This document shows positions 9,103-16,118 of a stretch of DNA of 24,798 nt, piece after piece (positions within the stretch are counted from its first letter, which is position 1; every line of letters begins with the position of its first letter). Below the pieces are notes generated by a model. The model saw nothing but the letters and a program-made list of their open reading frames with translations. It was not told the origin of the DNA and searched no databases. A program made the translations under genes and the position numbers. The stretch comes from JAWXTP01 sp044433415 (GTDB lineage Bacteria > Bacteroidota > Bacteroidia > Bacteroidales > Rikenellaceae), in assembly GCA_044433415.1 (NCBI GenBank), contig JAWXTP010000037.1, forward strand, positions 1 to 24,798, read 5' to 3'.

Positions 9103-9747
9103 ATGAAAGACGTATACTTTGTAAGTGGTATAGACACTGATGCTGGGAAAAGTTATGTAACAGGATTCCTAGCTAAATGTGCCCTTGATAAAGGTATTCA
9201 TGCAACAACAATGAAATTTATCCAAACAGGAGGAGTTTCAGAAAACGGATACTCAATAGATATTGAGACTCACCGTGAAATTATGGATATAGACTATACT
9301 GAGGAAGACAAACTTGGCATAACAGCCCCTGTGATATTTTCTTACCCTGCATCACCTCATTTAGCCGCTGAGATAGACAACAAAGAAATAGATTACAAAG
9401 CTATAGATGACTCTATAGAATATTTAAGTTCTAAATATGAGCTTGTGTTTATAGAAGGAGCAGGAGGGTTACATGTGCCTCTTGATGCAAATCGTACGAC
9501 TATAGATTATATACAAGAAAAGAAACTAAAAGTTATTCTAGCAACTGGAGGAAAACTTGGAAGCATAAATCACACTATTCTTTCTTTGGAGGCTTTAAAA
9601 GCTAGAAATATAGAAGTTAGTACTGTTGTTTATAATAGATATTTTGGTAAAGATGACCAAATTATCGATAATGATACTTTTAAGTATATAAAAAATTATA
9701 TGCAAAAAAACTTTCCTAACACTATATTGATAGAAAAGCCATTATAG
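9103..9747 (+). CDS. bioD: Dethiobiotin synthetase BioD
   Basis: Closes the ureido ring of biotin: 7,8-diaminononanoate (DAPA) plus CO2 and ATP gives dethiobiotin. At 214 residues it has typical length. The P-loop is GIDTDAGKS at residues 9-17 (E. coli GTDTEVGKT form), KFIQTG follows at 38-43, the PASPHLAAE segment that helps bind substrate lies near 82-90, and EGAGGLHVP starts at Glu118. The ATG lies one base after the tsaD stop. The other biotin genes (bioA, bioB, bioF) are not in the window. The product would feed the biotin carrier encoded about 6 kb away, an inference. A strong hairpin follows 3 bases after its stop. Confidence 0.93.
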   Translation: MKDVYFVSGIDTDAGKSYVTGFLAKCALDKGIHATTMKFIQTGGVSENGYSIDIETHREIMDIDYTEEDKLGITAPVIFSYPASPHLAAEIDNKEIDYKAIDDSIEYLSSKYELVFIEGAGGLHVPLDANRTTIDYIQEKKLKVILATGGKLGSINHTILSLEALKARNIEVSTVVYNRYFGKDDQIIDNDTFKYIKNYMQKNFPNTILIEKPL

Positions 9748-9749
9748 AT

Positions 9750-9801
9750 ATTAAAGAGCTTCTAAGGTTATTTGTTTTAAAAACCTTAGAAGCTCTTTAA
9801 T
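9750..9801. terminator. Bidirectional hairpin terminator between bioD and the porin gene
   Basis: A perfect 20-bp stem pairs 9750-9769 with 9782-9801 around a 12-base loop. Its centre is CTTCTAAGG facing CCTTAGAAG. T-rich sequence follows on the plus side and A-rich sequence lies on the other, so it can end both convergent transcripts. It carries the same TTCTAA/TTAGAA core as the other hairpins in this window. Confidence 0.9.
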
Positions 9802-9813
9802 TTTTATTGTCGT

Positions 9814-11100
9814 CTAGAACGAATACTGAACCAGCAGATTCACTCTATTGCTGTGTCCCATCTCGCCACTAAATACATTCTTCATACCTCTTAAATATTC
9901 TAAACCCAAAGTACATTCTTTTGTAATATTCCAAAATGTATTGGCTACTATGTATTGACTGTACTTGTACATATCCGAAGTTACATTTATATTACTATCA
10001 CTATAAACCCTTGAATAAGAATAACTAGACGATACAAATAAATCTTTTGTTATATTGCATTGAAGACTAGCTGTGGCACCCCACATTTCCATATTATCTA
10101 AAGTGCCATCTATGTTAATCGTTGGCACTAAATCAAGGCTTTGAGTAGATATATCTGCTAAATAACTTCCTATACCTTTACCAAGTATTGCCTGTCCGTA
10201 AAATTTAAACATACTGTTTAACATAAAAACAGAGGTAAACTGAGCTCCCCAACTTGTTTTATTTCTAGTATCAGAACCAACGAGGTCACGATAAGCCATG
10301 TTGCGAAGAATCCCCGTAAAGCGTATGTGGTTATTTTTTTTTTCACCCCAGTTAAACTGATAATATCCTATGACATCAGGTACAGCTTGATATGTACTTT
10401 CTGTGTAGTCGGAGTAGGTTGCATTTACATTAGGAAATTCTAAAGATAAGGCCACTGTATTTTTTTCTTTGTAGAAAGACTTAGAGTAACGAATTAGAGG
10501 GTTTCTTACAGCGACTATAGACACTGGGCCAGCATAATCTACCGTAGGAGGTAATGCGCTGATATCTGTTAATGAACTCCATGTTTGACCTAACTCGAAC
10601 CCGCAAAGTTTAACATAGGCCTGACGGAAAGTAGGAGTATAATCATTACCTTGAAAATTTAATGAGATAAAAGTTTCAATAGCACCTAATTTTTCTGATT
10701 TGCCTACCATTTTAATAAAAAACTGTGATGTAGCGGCACTCATACGAAGCTGAGATTTAGGGTTTTCACCATAAGGAATAGGAATTAATGAGGGTTGAAA
10801 TCCTTGATTTGTTGACGTTGCTACTATCCCCCCAAATTCGCTACCTGCTACCATTCTAATTTGCCCACCAACACCCAGCGCAAAATGCTGATTCTTATCT
10901 ACAATAGAAAAGAACGGATTTGAAGGGTCTTGAAAAGCAGTATTTTGTCTATCTCGAAGAATAGAGATAATTTCAAGACTAGAGGAATCATTATTAAAGA
11001 AAAGGGCACTAATTCGCTCTTGTGCTTGCGTTTCAACCTTAATTAAAGTCAAAATCATAAGCATTAAGAAAGTTTGTAAAGTAATTTTTTTCATAGTCAT
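9814..11100 (-). CDS. DcaP-like outer-membrane porin
   Basis: A 428-residue secreted beta-barrel. A signal peptide covers about residues 1-26 (MTMKKIT, a hydrophobic stretch, then ETQA-QE). The mature part resembles DcaP-type trimeric porins: a GVGGQIRM first strand, the GFELGQTWSSLTD segment typical of family channels, the DYAGP segment, alternating aromatic strands, and a C-terminal QYSF ending in Phe for recognition by the BAM complex. DcaP channels carry small anions such as dicarboxylates and phthalate; the substrate here is unknown. A short coiled-coil-like N-terminal segment (the ISILRDRQ region) precedes the barrel. It is monocistronic, with a member of the dispersed hairpin family in its leader. 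Confidence 0.75.
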   Translation of the reverse strand: MTMKKITLQTFLMLMILTLIKVETQAQERISALFFNNDSSSLEIISILRDRQNTAFQDPSNPFFSIVDKNQHFALGVGGQIRMVAGSEFGGIVATSTNQGFQPSLIPIPYGENPKSQLRMSAATSQFFIKMVGKSEKLGAIETFISLNFQGNDYTPTFRQAYVKLCGFELGQTWSSLTDISALPPTVDYAGPVSIVAVRNPLIRYSKSFYKEKNTVALSLEFPNVNATYSDYTESTYQAVPDVIGYYQFNWGEKKNNHIRFTGILRNMAYRDLVGSDTRNKTSWGAQFTSVFMLNSMFKFYGQAILGKGIGSYLADISTQSLDLVPTINIDGTLDNMEMWGATASLQCNITKDLFVSSSYSYSRVYSDSNINVTSDMYKYSQYIVANTFWNITKECTLGLEYLRGMKNVFSGEMGHSNRVNLLVQYSF

Positions 11101-11122
11101 AAATAATTTTAAAATAATCTTA

Positions 11123-11155
11123 GGGGAGTTCTATAAACTGGTTTTAGAAGTTCCC
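11123..11155 (+). repeat. Dispersed hairpin, copy 1 (short form) in the porin leader
   Basis: A 33-base copy oriented on the plus strand: left arm GGGGAGTTCTA, right arm TTTTAGAAGTTCCC. TTCTA pairs with TAGAA, then a G-G mismatch is flanked by A-T, a G-T wobble and GGG-CCC. The copies at 13867 and 16022 share both arms in the opposite orientation; this one lacks about 11 internal bases. It lies in the presumed 5' leader of the porin gene, so it could affect that mRNA. Confidence 0.7.
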
Positions 11156-11206
11156 TTTAACTAAGACAAAAATTAAGCCATTGTTGACTATAAATAATCA
11201 CATAAA

Positions 11207-11246
11207 AAAGGCTGTAAATCTATCAAATGACAGATTTACAGCCTTT
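11207..11246 (-). terminator. Terminator of the TPR protein gene
   Basis: A perfect 15-bp stem pairs 11207-11221 (AAAGGCTGTAAATCT) with 11232-11246 around a 10-base loop. On the minus strand it lies 28 bases after the TPR stop codon and continues into a T run, the layout of an intrinsic terminator. Confidence 0.9.
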
Positions 11247-11274
11247 CTAAATATTAACGTAAACTATACTTAGC

Positions 11275-12222
11275 TTATTTAGATAAAGCAGTTACTTGAG
11301 TTTTTGCAGCAGCAACGTTGTCACCAGCAGTCACTTGCTTGTAGTGACTAAGGGCTTTTGTTGTGTTTTCTTTAACCTCATAAGCAACACCTGCTAAGAA
11401 GTTAAGGTTGCCTTTTTCTGCATCTTCTGTTTGTGCAGCAATAGCGTTGTCAGCATTAGCAATAACTACATCATATTTTTTGTAGTTGTTAGCGCTTTTT
11501 ACTAAAGTAGATAATGCAACAGCACTTGTAGGGTCAAAACTTAACACTTTATTGATTGAAGCCTCAGCAGTTTCAAAATCTGTAGCTGTAGCAGCAATAT
11601 TCATTAAGTCAATGGTGTAAGCAGCTTTAGCTTTTTCAGCATCAGCTTGATATTTAGAGTGGCTATCACCTAAATTAATAATAGTTTCATAGTAAGTACC
11701 TGCTTTTTCTAGGTCGCCATTTTTAGCGCTAAGTTGAGCAGCTGTTAATAATACTTTAGTGTTTTTAGGGCTGATAGCAACCGCTTTTTCATAAGACTCT
11801 AATGCAGCAGCATTATCACCTGCTTTAAGATATTTACCACCTTGTGCACTGTGAACAGCAACTAACATAGTTTCTGCATTTTTTTTACCACTAATATTAC
11901 TTGTTAGGCTTGATAAGTCATAGGCTTTTTGGAAATCTTCTAAAGACTTATCAAAATTTCCTTTACTAGCTGTAACTTTACCATCTGCAATATATGCATT
12001 AATAAGATATTTTTGACTTTCAGATAGAGTAGAACTTACATCTTCAGTTGCTGACTGCGCCATTTTTATTGTTTCTTCCAATACTGGAATTGCACCTGAA
12101 TAATTTTTTGCATTTAACAATGCGGCAGCTTCATTAAATTTTGTATTTACTTCGGCAGCTGTTTGTGCTGAAGCAACTCCTACAGTTAAAATTGTTGCTA
12201 CTGATAAAAGAAATTTTTTCAT
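11275..12222 (-). CDS. Secreted tetratricopeptide-repeat protein
   Basis: A 315-residue protein with a clear signal peptide (MKKFLLSVATILTVGVASAQ, cleavage near residue 19 or 20), so probably periplasmic. The mature part is a run of helical TPR-like repeats. The clearest are NYSGAIPVLEETIK, NFDKSLEDFQKAYDLS, DNAAALESYEKAVAISP, GDLEKAGTYYETII, and a last one near TTKALSHYKQVTAG. There is no enzyme domain; TPR arrays bind proteins or act as scaffolds, and the partner is unknown. It is alanine-rich and has few cysteines. It stands alone, with a long 5' region holding a candidate promoter and a palindrome, and a strong terminator. Confidence 0.85.
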   Translation of the reverse strand: MKKFLLSVATILTVGVASAQTAAEVNTKFNEAAALLNAKNYSGAIPVLEETIKMAQSATEDVSSTLSESQKYLINAYIADGKVTASKGNFDKSLEDFQKAYDLSSLTSNISGKKNAETMLVAVHSAQGGKYLKAGDNAAALESYEKAVAISPKNTKVLLTAAQLSAKNGDLEKAGTYYETIINLGDSHSKYQADAEKAKAAYTIDLMNIAATATDFETAEASINKVLSFDPTSAVALSTLVKSANNYKKYDVVIANADNAIAAQTEDAEKGNLNFLAGVAYEVKENTTKALSHYKQVTAGDNVAAAKTQVTALSK

Positions 12223-12300
12223 AAAAAAGTTTATTTTTAGTTATACATAATCATTTATACAAAAAGAACCTGTTTAAATACAAACAGATACTAATTTTGT

Positions 12301-12314
12301 GGTGTTGTAACACC
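12301..12314. promoter_or_regulatory. Palindromic site upstream of the TPR gene, possible operator
   Basis: GGTGTTGTAACACC is an inverted repeat with 6-base arms around GT. It lies about 10 bases downstream of the candidate -7 box, near the expected transcription start. That is where a repressor could bind; as RNA the two-base loop is too tight for the full stem. No regulator is identified. Confidence 0.35.
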
Positions 12315-12323
12315 AACCGAATG

Positions 12324-12331
12324 CAAAAGTA
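12324..12331 (-). promoter_or_regulatory. Candidate -7 element for the TPR gene
   Basis: The minus strand reads TACTTTTG, a full match to TAnnTTTG, about 100 bases before the ATG. The -33 position holds only a weak T-rich or TTCG stretch. Confidence 0.4.
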
Positions 12332-12521
12332 ATAAATATTTTGAAAAAAGCGAACTGACAGCTGAAAAATATCATTTTTTCTGCAAAAAATATTAAAATT
12401 AAGTCTTTTTGTAACTTTTCAGACCTAAAAAATTACAAAAATAATACTTTATCAATTCTTGTTAGTACACTGCTTATAAACGAAGTTATTTTAGTTTTAT
12501 TTTATACATAATAAAGAAATA

Positions 12522-12548
12522 CCTCACGTATTGATAATTAACGTGAGG
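12522..12548 (-). terminator. Terminator of the DUF4837 gene
   Basis: CCTCACGT (12522-12529) pairs with ACGTGAGG (12541-12548) around an 11-base loop. It lies about 48 bases past the DUF4837 stop on the minus strand and runs into T-rich sequence. The stem is short but GC-rich. Confidence 0.65.
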
Positions 12549-12595
12549 CATAATTTATAGAGGTTCCTTTAGGTAACTTATATGAAGACAAGTGT

Positions 12596-13597
12596 TTATT
12601 TTAACTTTATTGTTCTAACTACTGCTTCTAACTGCTTAACAAAATTGCGTTTACCTTTTGATTCCTTAGGTGAGAAAACATAGGTATCTATGGTGATAAC
12701 CTTGTTAGTTGTCTTATCTACGGTAGTATATGATCTAAAAGGTCCACCCATGAAGTCATTCTTAAGATCCCAGAACCCTTTAGTTTCTATCCATTCAGTG
12801 CCATTAATCGTCCTTACCTCTACAACAGGTTGTACATATTCTGATGTAGTCATAAATGTATTCTCTAACTGACCTGGGATTTGTGACACATATTGATTTC
12901 TTTTTTCTGTCATAAACTCTGAATCAAATACCATACCTTCTGTGTAAGGGTAACTGTAAATCACTATCCCTTGGCTTGCAAACGGCATTTCGTAAGAAAT
13001 CCATGCAAAATCATCTCCTATAACATTTCTCAATAGGTAACCTGTAGGTATAGATATTTGAATATTAAACATGCTATCTACTAGCTTGTTTAAATCCTTT
13101 GCAGGGTATTTTCTCATTCTTGCAACAAACCTATCTTGTTCTATATTATCAAAGAACTCTAACACCTGAGCTCTATTATCAGAAATATATTTAGCTAGGG
13201 AATCAGCAGAAGGCGAAGTCATAGACACTATAACCTGGGGAGCTGATTTAACATCATAATCAGCTGTAATAGTTGTTGTTTTAATAGAATCTGCGATATT
13301 AAATAATATTAAATTTCTATGTTTAGCTATCAGGTTATTTAACGATGCTTTTGTGATGTATTTAACGCCAAAATAAGGCTCTTCCATATTTAGCATTTCT
13401 ACATTTTGCCCTAAGACAGCTCTTAATGTATCTCCTGCTATTCCATTCCACTCACCAGCCGTCGCAATAACAAATACTTCATAAGGCGTACCTGTAGACT
13501 CAGGACGGTAGCTATCCTTTGCAGATTTATCTGCCGAACTGCTATTACACGCAATTAACGCAAATAACATAGTAAAAAAAAGTAAAATGTTTTTCAT
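12596..13597 (-). CDS. DUF4837 family lipoprotein
   Basis: A 333-residue predicted lipoprotein of unknown function. The signal peptide ends in the lipobox ALIAC, with Cys17 as the lipidated residue, followed by a Ser-rich linker. The body matches what I know of DUF4837, a family largely confined to Bacteroidetes: an early GTPYEVFVIATAGEW, a middle IVIYSYPYTEGMVFD, and a late GFWDLKNDFMGGPFRSYT near residue 280. It should be anchored at the periplasmic face of a membrane. No catalytic motif is visible. It is transcribed away from the deacetylase gene from a shared, near-mirror promoter region. Confidence 0.85.
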   Translation of the reverse strand: MKNILLFFTMLFALIACNSSSADKSAKDSYRPESTGTPYEVFVIATAGEWNGIAGDTLRAVLGQNVEMLNMEEPYFGVKYITKASLNNLIAKHRNLILFNIADSIKTTTITADYDVKSAPQVIVSMTSPSADSLAKYISDNRAQVLEFFDNIEQDRFVARMRKYPAKDLNKLVDSMFNIQISIPTGYLLRNVIGDDFAWISYEMPFASQGIVIYSYPYTEGMVFDSEFMTEKRNQYVSQIPGQLENTFMTTSEYVQPVVEVRTINGTEWIETKGFWDLKNDFMGGPFRSYTTVDKTTNKVITIDTYVFSPKESKGKRNFVKQLEAVVRTIKLK

Positions 13598-13747
13598 AAA
13601 AATATCCTGTTTTGTAAAATGTTGTATGTTAACAGATTACAGATTAATAATTAAATTTAAAATAAGTAGAAAGGTGAATCCAACCCGATATTTTACATAT
13701 TTAAATATCAATAATTCAAGTAAAATACTCATATTCATCTTATTAAT

Positions 13748-13781
13748 ATGCAAATATATAATTTTTTTTTTAAATTTGCAT
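13748..13781. promoter_or_regulatory. Mirrored divergent -7 boxes
   Basis: ATGCAAAT (13748-13755) and ATTTGCAT (13774-13781) form an inverted repeat around an 18-base AT spacer. Each arm completes a consensus -7 box facing outwards: TATATTTG on the minus strand (13751-13758) towards the DUF4837 gene, and TAAATTTG on the plus strand (13771-13778) towards the deacetylase gene. No good -33 element is seen for either; the two polymerase sites would overlap and compete. The arms could instead bind a dimeric regulator. Confidence 0.4.
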
Positions 13782-13866
13782 GATTTAAAGAAAAAAATTA
13801 CTAATTTACAGTAATTAGGTATTAATAGCCTAATTATTGTAGATGTATCTAATAAATTAAACATAA

Positions 13867-13910
13867 GGGAACTTCTAAAAATTGAATAAAATCAATTATT
13901 AGAACTCCCC
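13867..13910 (-). repeat. Dispersed hairpin, copy 2 (44 bp)
   Basis: On the minus strand the left arm begins GGGGAGTTCTAATAATTG and the right arm ends AATTTTTAGAAGTTCCC. TTCTAA pairs with TTAGAA and AATTGA with TCAATT, with single mismatches (G-G and T-T) between blocks. It differs from the copy at 16022-16065 at 5 of 44 positions. It lies in the leader of the deacetylase gene, 19 bases before its ATG, oriented opposite to the gene. Confidence 0.8.
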
Positions 13911-13929
13911 ATAAAATAATACTTATATA

Positions 13930-14547
13930 ATGTTCATAGAGGTTCCAAAATTTATAAAGCGTATATTTCCTGATTTGATATGGAGTTTTGTTAGCGAACA
14001 ACAAAAAAAGGAGGTATTCCTTACATTTGATGACGGTCCAACACCAGAAATCACTGAATGGATACTAAATACATTGTCCAACTATAATGCCAAAGCTACT
14101 TTCTTTTGTTTAGGTAAGAATGTTGAAATGTACCCTGAGTTAGCAAAAAAAATTGTCGATGAAGGACACGCCATAGCCAACCATACGTATAGCCACCAAA
14201 AAGGTTTTGGTATGAGTGTTGAAAGGTATGTTCAAGATATAGACTTAGCTGACGAGTACATACATTCGCCTCTTTACCGACCACCTTATGGTCATATCAC
14301 ACCTAGTCAGGCACGACGATTGAGTGAAAGGTATAAAATAATTATGTGGAATGTACTCAGTCGTGATTATAGCTCAGTTGTAACACCTGAGAAATGTGCT
14401 GAAAGAGTAGTGAAAAATACGAGATTAGGTTCAATAGTTGTTTTTCATGATTCTGTAAAAGCCTATAAAAATATGAGTTATGCACTTCCTATATTACTAG
14501 AGCATTTAACTAAAAATGGTATTGAATGTAAAAAAATTGAACTATGA
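13930..14547 (+). CDS. NodB-domain polysaccharide deacetylase family protein
   Basis: A 205-residue carbohydrate esterase family 4 (CE4) protein expected to remove acetyl groups from N-acetylated sugars. All core motifs are visible: TFDDGP (32-37) with base Asp34 and metal ligand Asp35, HTYSH with metal ligands His85 and His89, RPPYG (117-121), and FHDS (172-175) with His173. It consists of little more than the NodB domain. There is no typical signal peptide; the N-terminus is short and aromatic, so the protein may be cytoplasmic or loosely membrane bound, which is unusual for a peptidoglycan-type deacetylase and leaves the substrate open. Its TGA overlaps the ubiX ATG by 4 bases. Confidence 0.9.
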   Translation: MFIEVPKFIKRIFPDLIWSFVSEQQKKEVFLTFDDGPTPEITEWILNTLSNYNAKATFFCLGKNVEMYPELAKKIVDEGHAIANHTYSHQKGFGMSVERYVQDIDLADEYIHSPLYRPPYGHITPSQARRLSERYKIIMWNVLSRDYSSVVTPEKCAERVVKNTRLGSIVVFHDSVKAYKNMSYALPILLEHLTKNGIECKKIEL

Positions 14548-15098
14548 GAATAATTGTTGCAGTTACGGGGGCTTCGGGGGCTATTTACTGTCGTCAACTT
14601 ATTCAGCTTCTTGAAAAACAGGAAGAAGTAACAGAAATAGCTCTTGTTTTCTCTAAAAACGGACGTGATGTGATGTTATTTGAAGAAGGTTTAGACTGGA
14701 TGGCGAATTGTACAAAAGTGAAGTTTTACGAAAATAATGATTTTTTTACACCTGTAGCATCGGGCTCTGCCTATTACGATGCAATGGTTGTTGTTCCATC
14801 CAGCGTAGGCACTATGTCGCGTATTGCTAATGGTATTTCGGGTTCACTAATTGAACGTTCGGCTGATGTAATGATTAAGGAACGCAGAAAATTAATAGTA
14901 GTTATTCGTGAAACTCCACTTTCTCTAATTCATATAAGAAACCTTGAAACTCTTACACTCAGTGGAGCTATAATATTACCTGCTGTGGTATCGTATTATT
15001 CTAAACCTCAATGTATAGAGGATTTAGCTATGAGTGTAACATCAAGGATAATGATGCAGTTAGGCTTCCAAATATCAAAGGGGTGGAAGGAAGATTAA
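14544..15098 (+). CDS. ubiX: UbiX-type flavin prenyltransferase
   Basis: Attaches a dimethylallyl group to reduced FMN, making the prenyl-FMN cofactor of UbiD-family decarboxylases. The 184-residue length is usual. Visible motifs are the FMN-binding VTGASGAIY near residues 7-15, the SGS loop near 73-75, PSSVGTMSRIANGISGSL (85-102) and RETPLSLIH from Arg122, which binds the prenyl phosphate. Translation is coupled to the deacetylase by the ATGA overlap; the functional link between the two is unclear. No ubiD is in the window. The Bacteroidetes respiratory quinone is menaquinone, so the UbiD partner need not be the ubiquinone enzyme. Confidence 0.95.
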   Translation: MRIIVAVTGASGAIYCRQLIQLLEKQEEVTEIALVFSKNGRDVMLFEEGLDWMANCTKVKFYENNDFFTPVASGSAYYDAMVVVPSSVGTMSRIANGISGSLIERSADVMIKERRKLIVVIRETPLSLIHIRNLETLTLSGAIILPAVVSYYSKPQCIEDLAMSVTSRIMMQLGFQISKGWKED

Positions 15099-15151
15099 GA
15101 GTTCTTAAAGGCTGTTAAAACAAAAATATTTTAAATTATATAATGTTTTAA

Positions 15152-15182
15152 TTTGGTAATTGAGATATTATTTATACCTTTG
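15152..15182 (+). promoter_or_regulatory. Bacteroidetes-type promoter of rpmE2
   Basis: TTTG (15152-15155) and TACCTTTG (15175-15182) are separated by exactly 19 bases, an ideal match to the Bacteroidetes housekeeping consensus TTTG-N19-TAnnTTTG. Transcription should start near 15188, giving a leader of about 40 bases. Confidence 0.85.
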
Positions 15183-15229
15183 CAGTCAATTAGTTAAAAA
15201 ATTGTTAACAACTTAATATTAAAAACACA

Positions 15230-15499
15230 ATGAAACAAGGAATCCATCCTGAAAATTATCGTATCGTGGCATTCAAAGATATGTCTAACGAAAATGTGTT
15301 TTTGTGCAGGTCCGCTGTTCAAACGAAAGAAACTATCGAGGTGAATGGCGAAACCTATCCCGTATTCAAAGTTGAGATTTCTAACACATCACACCCATTC
15401 TACACAGGTAAGATGAAGTTAGTTGATACTGCAGGACGTGTTGATAAGTTTATGAGCCGCTACCAAAAACACTATGATAAAAAAAATGCAGCTAAGTAA
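15230..15499 (+). CDS. rpmE2: 50S ribosomal protein L31, type B
   Basis: An 89-residue ribosomal protein of the large subunit. The opening MKQGIHPENYRIV and the SNTSHPFYTGKMKLVDTAGRVDKF block are characteristic of L31. It is the zinc-free type B (C-minus) form: the CxxC zinc ligands of type A are missing and only one cysteine is present, at about residue 25. The C-terminus is basic. It is a single-gene unit with a near-perfect promoter and a 19-bp terminator stem. Type B L31 replaces the zinc form under zinc limitation in some bacteria; no zinc-regulator (Zur) site is evident here, and it is probably constitutive. Confidence 0.97.
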   Translation: MKQGIHPENYRIVAFKDMSNENVFLCRSAVQTKETIEVNGETYPVFKVEISNTSHPFYTGKMKLVDTAGRVDKFMSRYQKHYDKKNAAK

Positions 15500-15520
15500 T
15501 TTAATTACTAATCTGTTTTA

Positions 15521-15560
15521 AAAAAGCGTAATTTTAGAAGATTCTAAAATTACGCTTTTT
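15521..15560 (+). terminator. Terminator of rpmE2
   Basis: A perfect 19-bp stem pairs 15521-15539 with 15542-15560; the tight two-base loop will open slightly in practice. It is framed by five As and a T run and follows the rpmE2 stop by 21 bases. The inner arm again contains TTTTAGAA facing TTCTAAAA. Confidence 0.95.
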
Positions 15561-15565
15561 TTATA

Positions 15566-15607
15566 GGGGGGATTTAAGAATTGTTAAAATCCAATTTTTA
15601 GACCCCC
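15566..15607 (+). repeat. Diverged relative of the dispersed hairpin
   Basis: GGGGGG (15566-15571) pairs with CCCCC (15603-15607), and after one bulged A the arms TTTAAGAATTG (15573-15583) and CAATTTTTAGA (15592-15602) pair with two G-T wobbles. The right arm CAATTTTTAGA equals that of the copy at 13867, but the left arm and tips differ. It sits between the rpmE2 terminator and the biotin carrier terminator. Confidence 0.55.
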
Positions 15608-15623
15608 TATATATTTAATAAAA

Positions 15624-15649
15624 CTCCCCCATAAATTAATATGGGGGAG
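15624..15649 (-). terminator. Terminator of the mmdA-biotin carrier operon
   Basis: CTCCCCCATA (15624-15633) pairs perfectly with TATGGGGGAG (15640-15649) around a six-base loop. On the minus strand it lies 36 bases past the carrier's stop and ends in TTTT, an intrinsic terminator with one of the most GC-rich stems in the window. Confidence 0.85.
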
Positions 15650-15685
15650 CGTGAATTAACTTGTTAGGTCTCTACAATTTGTGTA

Positions 15686-16000
15686 TTATTCAAATTCAAT
15701 GATAGTAGTTCCTTTAGGAACAACATCTCCTTCTGAACAATGTAGAGCTTTTACTTTGCCAGATATTTCAGAACACACAATACTATCCATTTTCATAGCT
15801 TTGAAAATCATAAGTTGATCGCCTTGTGCTATCTCATCACCAACTTTTACTGAAATCTCAACAATAGTACCTGGTATAATCGAAAGCACTAGCTTAGGAT
15901 TTTTAGGTTCCCATTTTTTGCGGCGTAGGTGAGTTGGAGTTACTGCCAAAGTCTCAAAACCGCCGTTCTCAGTGTATATTTTTAATGTTTTATCTTCCAT
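15686..16000 (-). CDS. Biotin carrier protein of an acyl-CoA carboxylase/decarboxylase
   Basis: A 104-residue biotinyl-domain protein. The biotinylation motif FKAMKMDS places biotin on Lys70; the domain spans about residues 35-104 and its hairpin halves are visible (SIIPGTIVEISVKVGDEIAQGD and ISGKVKALHCSEGDVV). The first 35 residues resemble the N-terminal part of related carriers, but the Ala/Pro-rich linker usual in longer carriers is absent. It lies 118 bases downstream of the carboxyltransferase gene on the same strand, so biotin attached here presumably shuttles CO2 to or from that subunit. Biotin ligase and biotin carboxylase are not in the window. Family symbols such as mmdC would be a guess. 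Confidence 0.9.
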   Translation of the reverse strand: MEDKTLKIYTENGGFETLAVTPTHLRRKKWEPKNPKLVLSIIPGTIVEISVKVGDEIAQGDQLMIFKAMKMDSIVCSEISGKVKALHCSEGDVVPKGTTIIEFE

Positions 16001-16021
16001 TTTTTCAAATTTTAATAATAA

Positions 16022-16065
16022 GGGAATTTCTAAAAATAGGATAAAACCAATTATTAGAACTACCC
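16022..16065 (-). repeat. Dispersed hairpin, copy 3, between mmdA and the biotin carrier gene
   Basis: On the minus strand the left arm begins GGGTAGTTCTAATAATTGG and the right arm ends CTATTTTTAGAAATTCCC. It matches the 13867-13910 copy at 39 of 44 positions. It lies within the presumed mmdA-carrier mRNA in the sense direction, so it may act as a partial terminator, processing site or 3'-end stabiliser that sets the ratio of the two proteins. A second small hairpin, GTGCTT (16081-16086) with AAGCAC (16096-16101), lies between it and the mmdA stop. Confidence 0.8.
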
Positions 16066-16118
16066 TTAAAAGTTTATACTGTGCTTAATTTTTTCAAGCA
16101 CTTTCCCTTATGAGACGA

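Larger units (their letters stand above)
12223..12595. other. Intergenic region between the DUF4837 and TPR genes
   Basis: 373 bases with no gene. It holds the TPR leader, a palindrome at 12301-12314 and a candidate -7 box at 12324-12331. Nearer the DUF4837 gene is a terminator hairpin at 12522-12548. The rest (about 12340-12510) is AT-rich with nothing recognisable. Confidence 0.7.
13598..13929. other. Divergent intergenic region between DUF4837 and deacetylase genes
   Basis: 332 very AT-rich bases with no credible gene; the longest frames on both strands are low-complexity translations of A/T tracts. It contains a mirrored pair of candidate -7 boxes (13748-13781) around a T tract, and a 44-base copy of the dispersed hairpin (13867-13910). 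Confidence 0.7.

Noticed and set aside
13587..13864. Small open frames on both strands of the gap before the deacetylase gene
   Set aside because: Their translations are Lys/Ile/Leu/Phe-rich products of A/T tracts, they overlap each other and candidate promoters, and they match no family I know.
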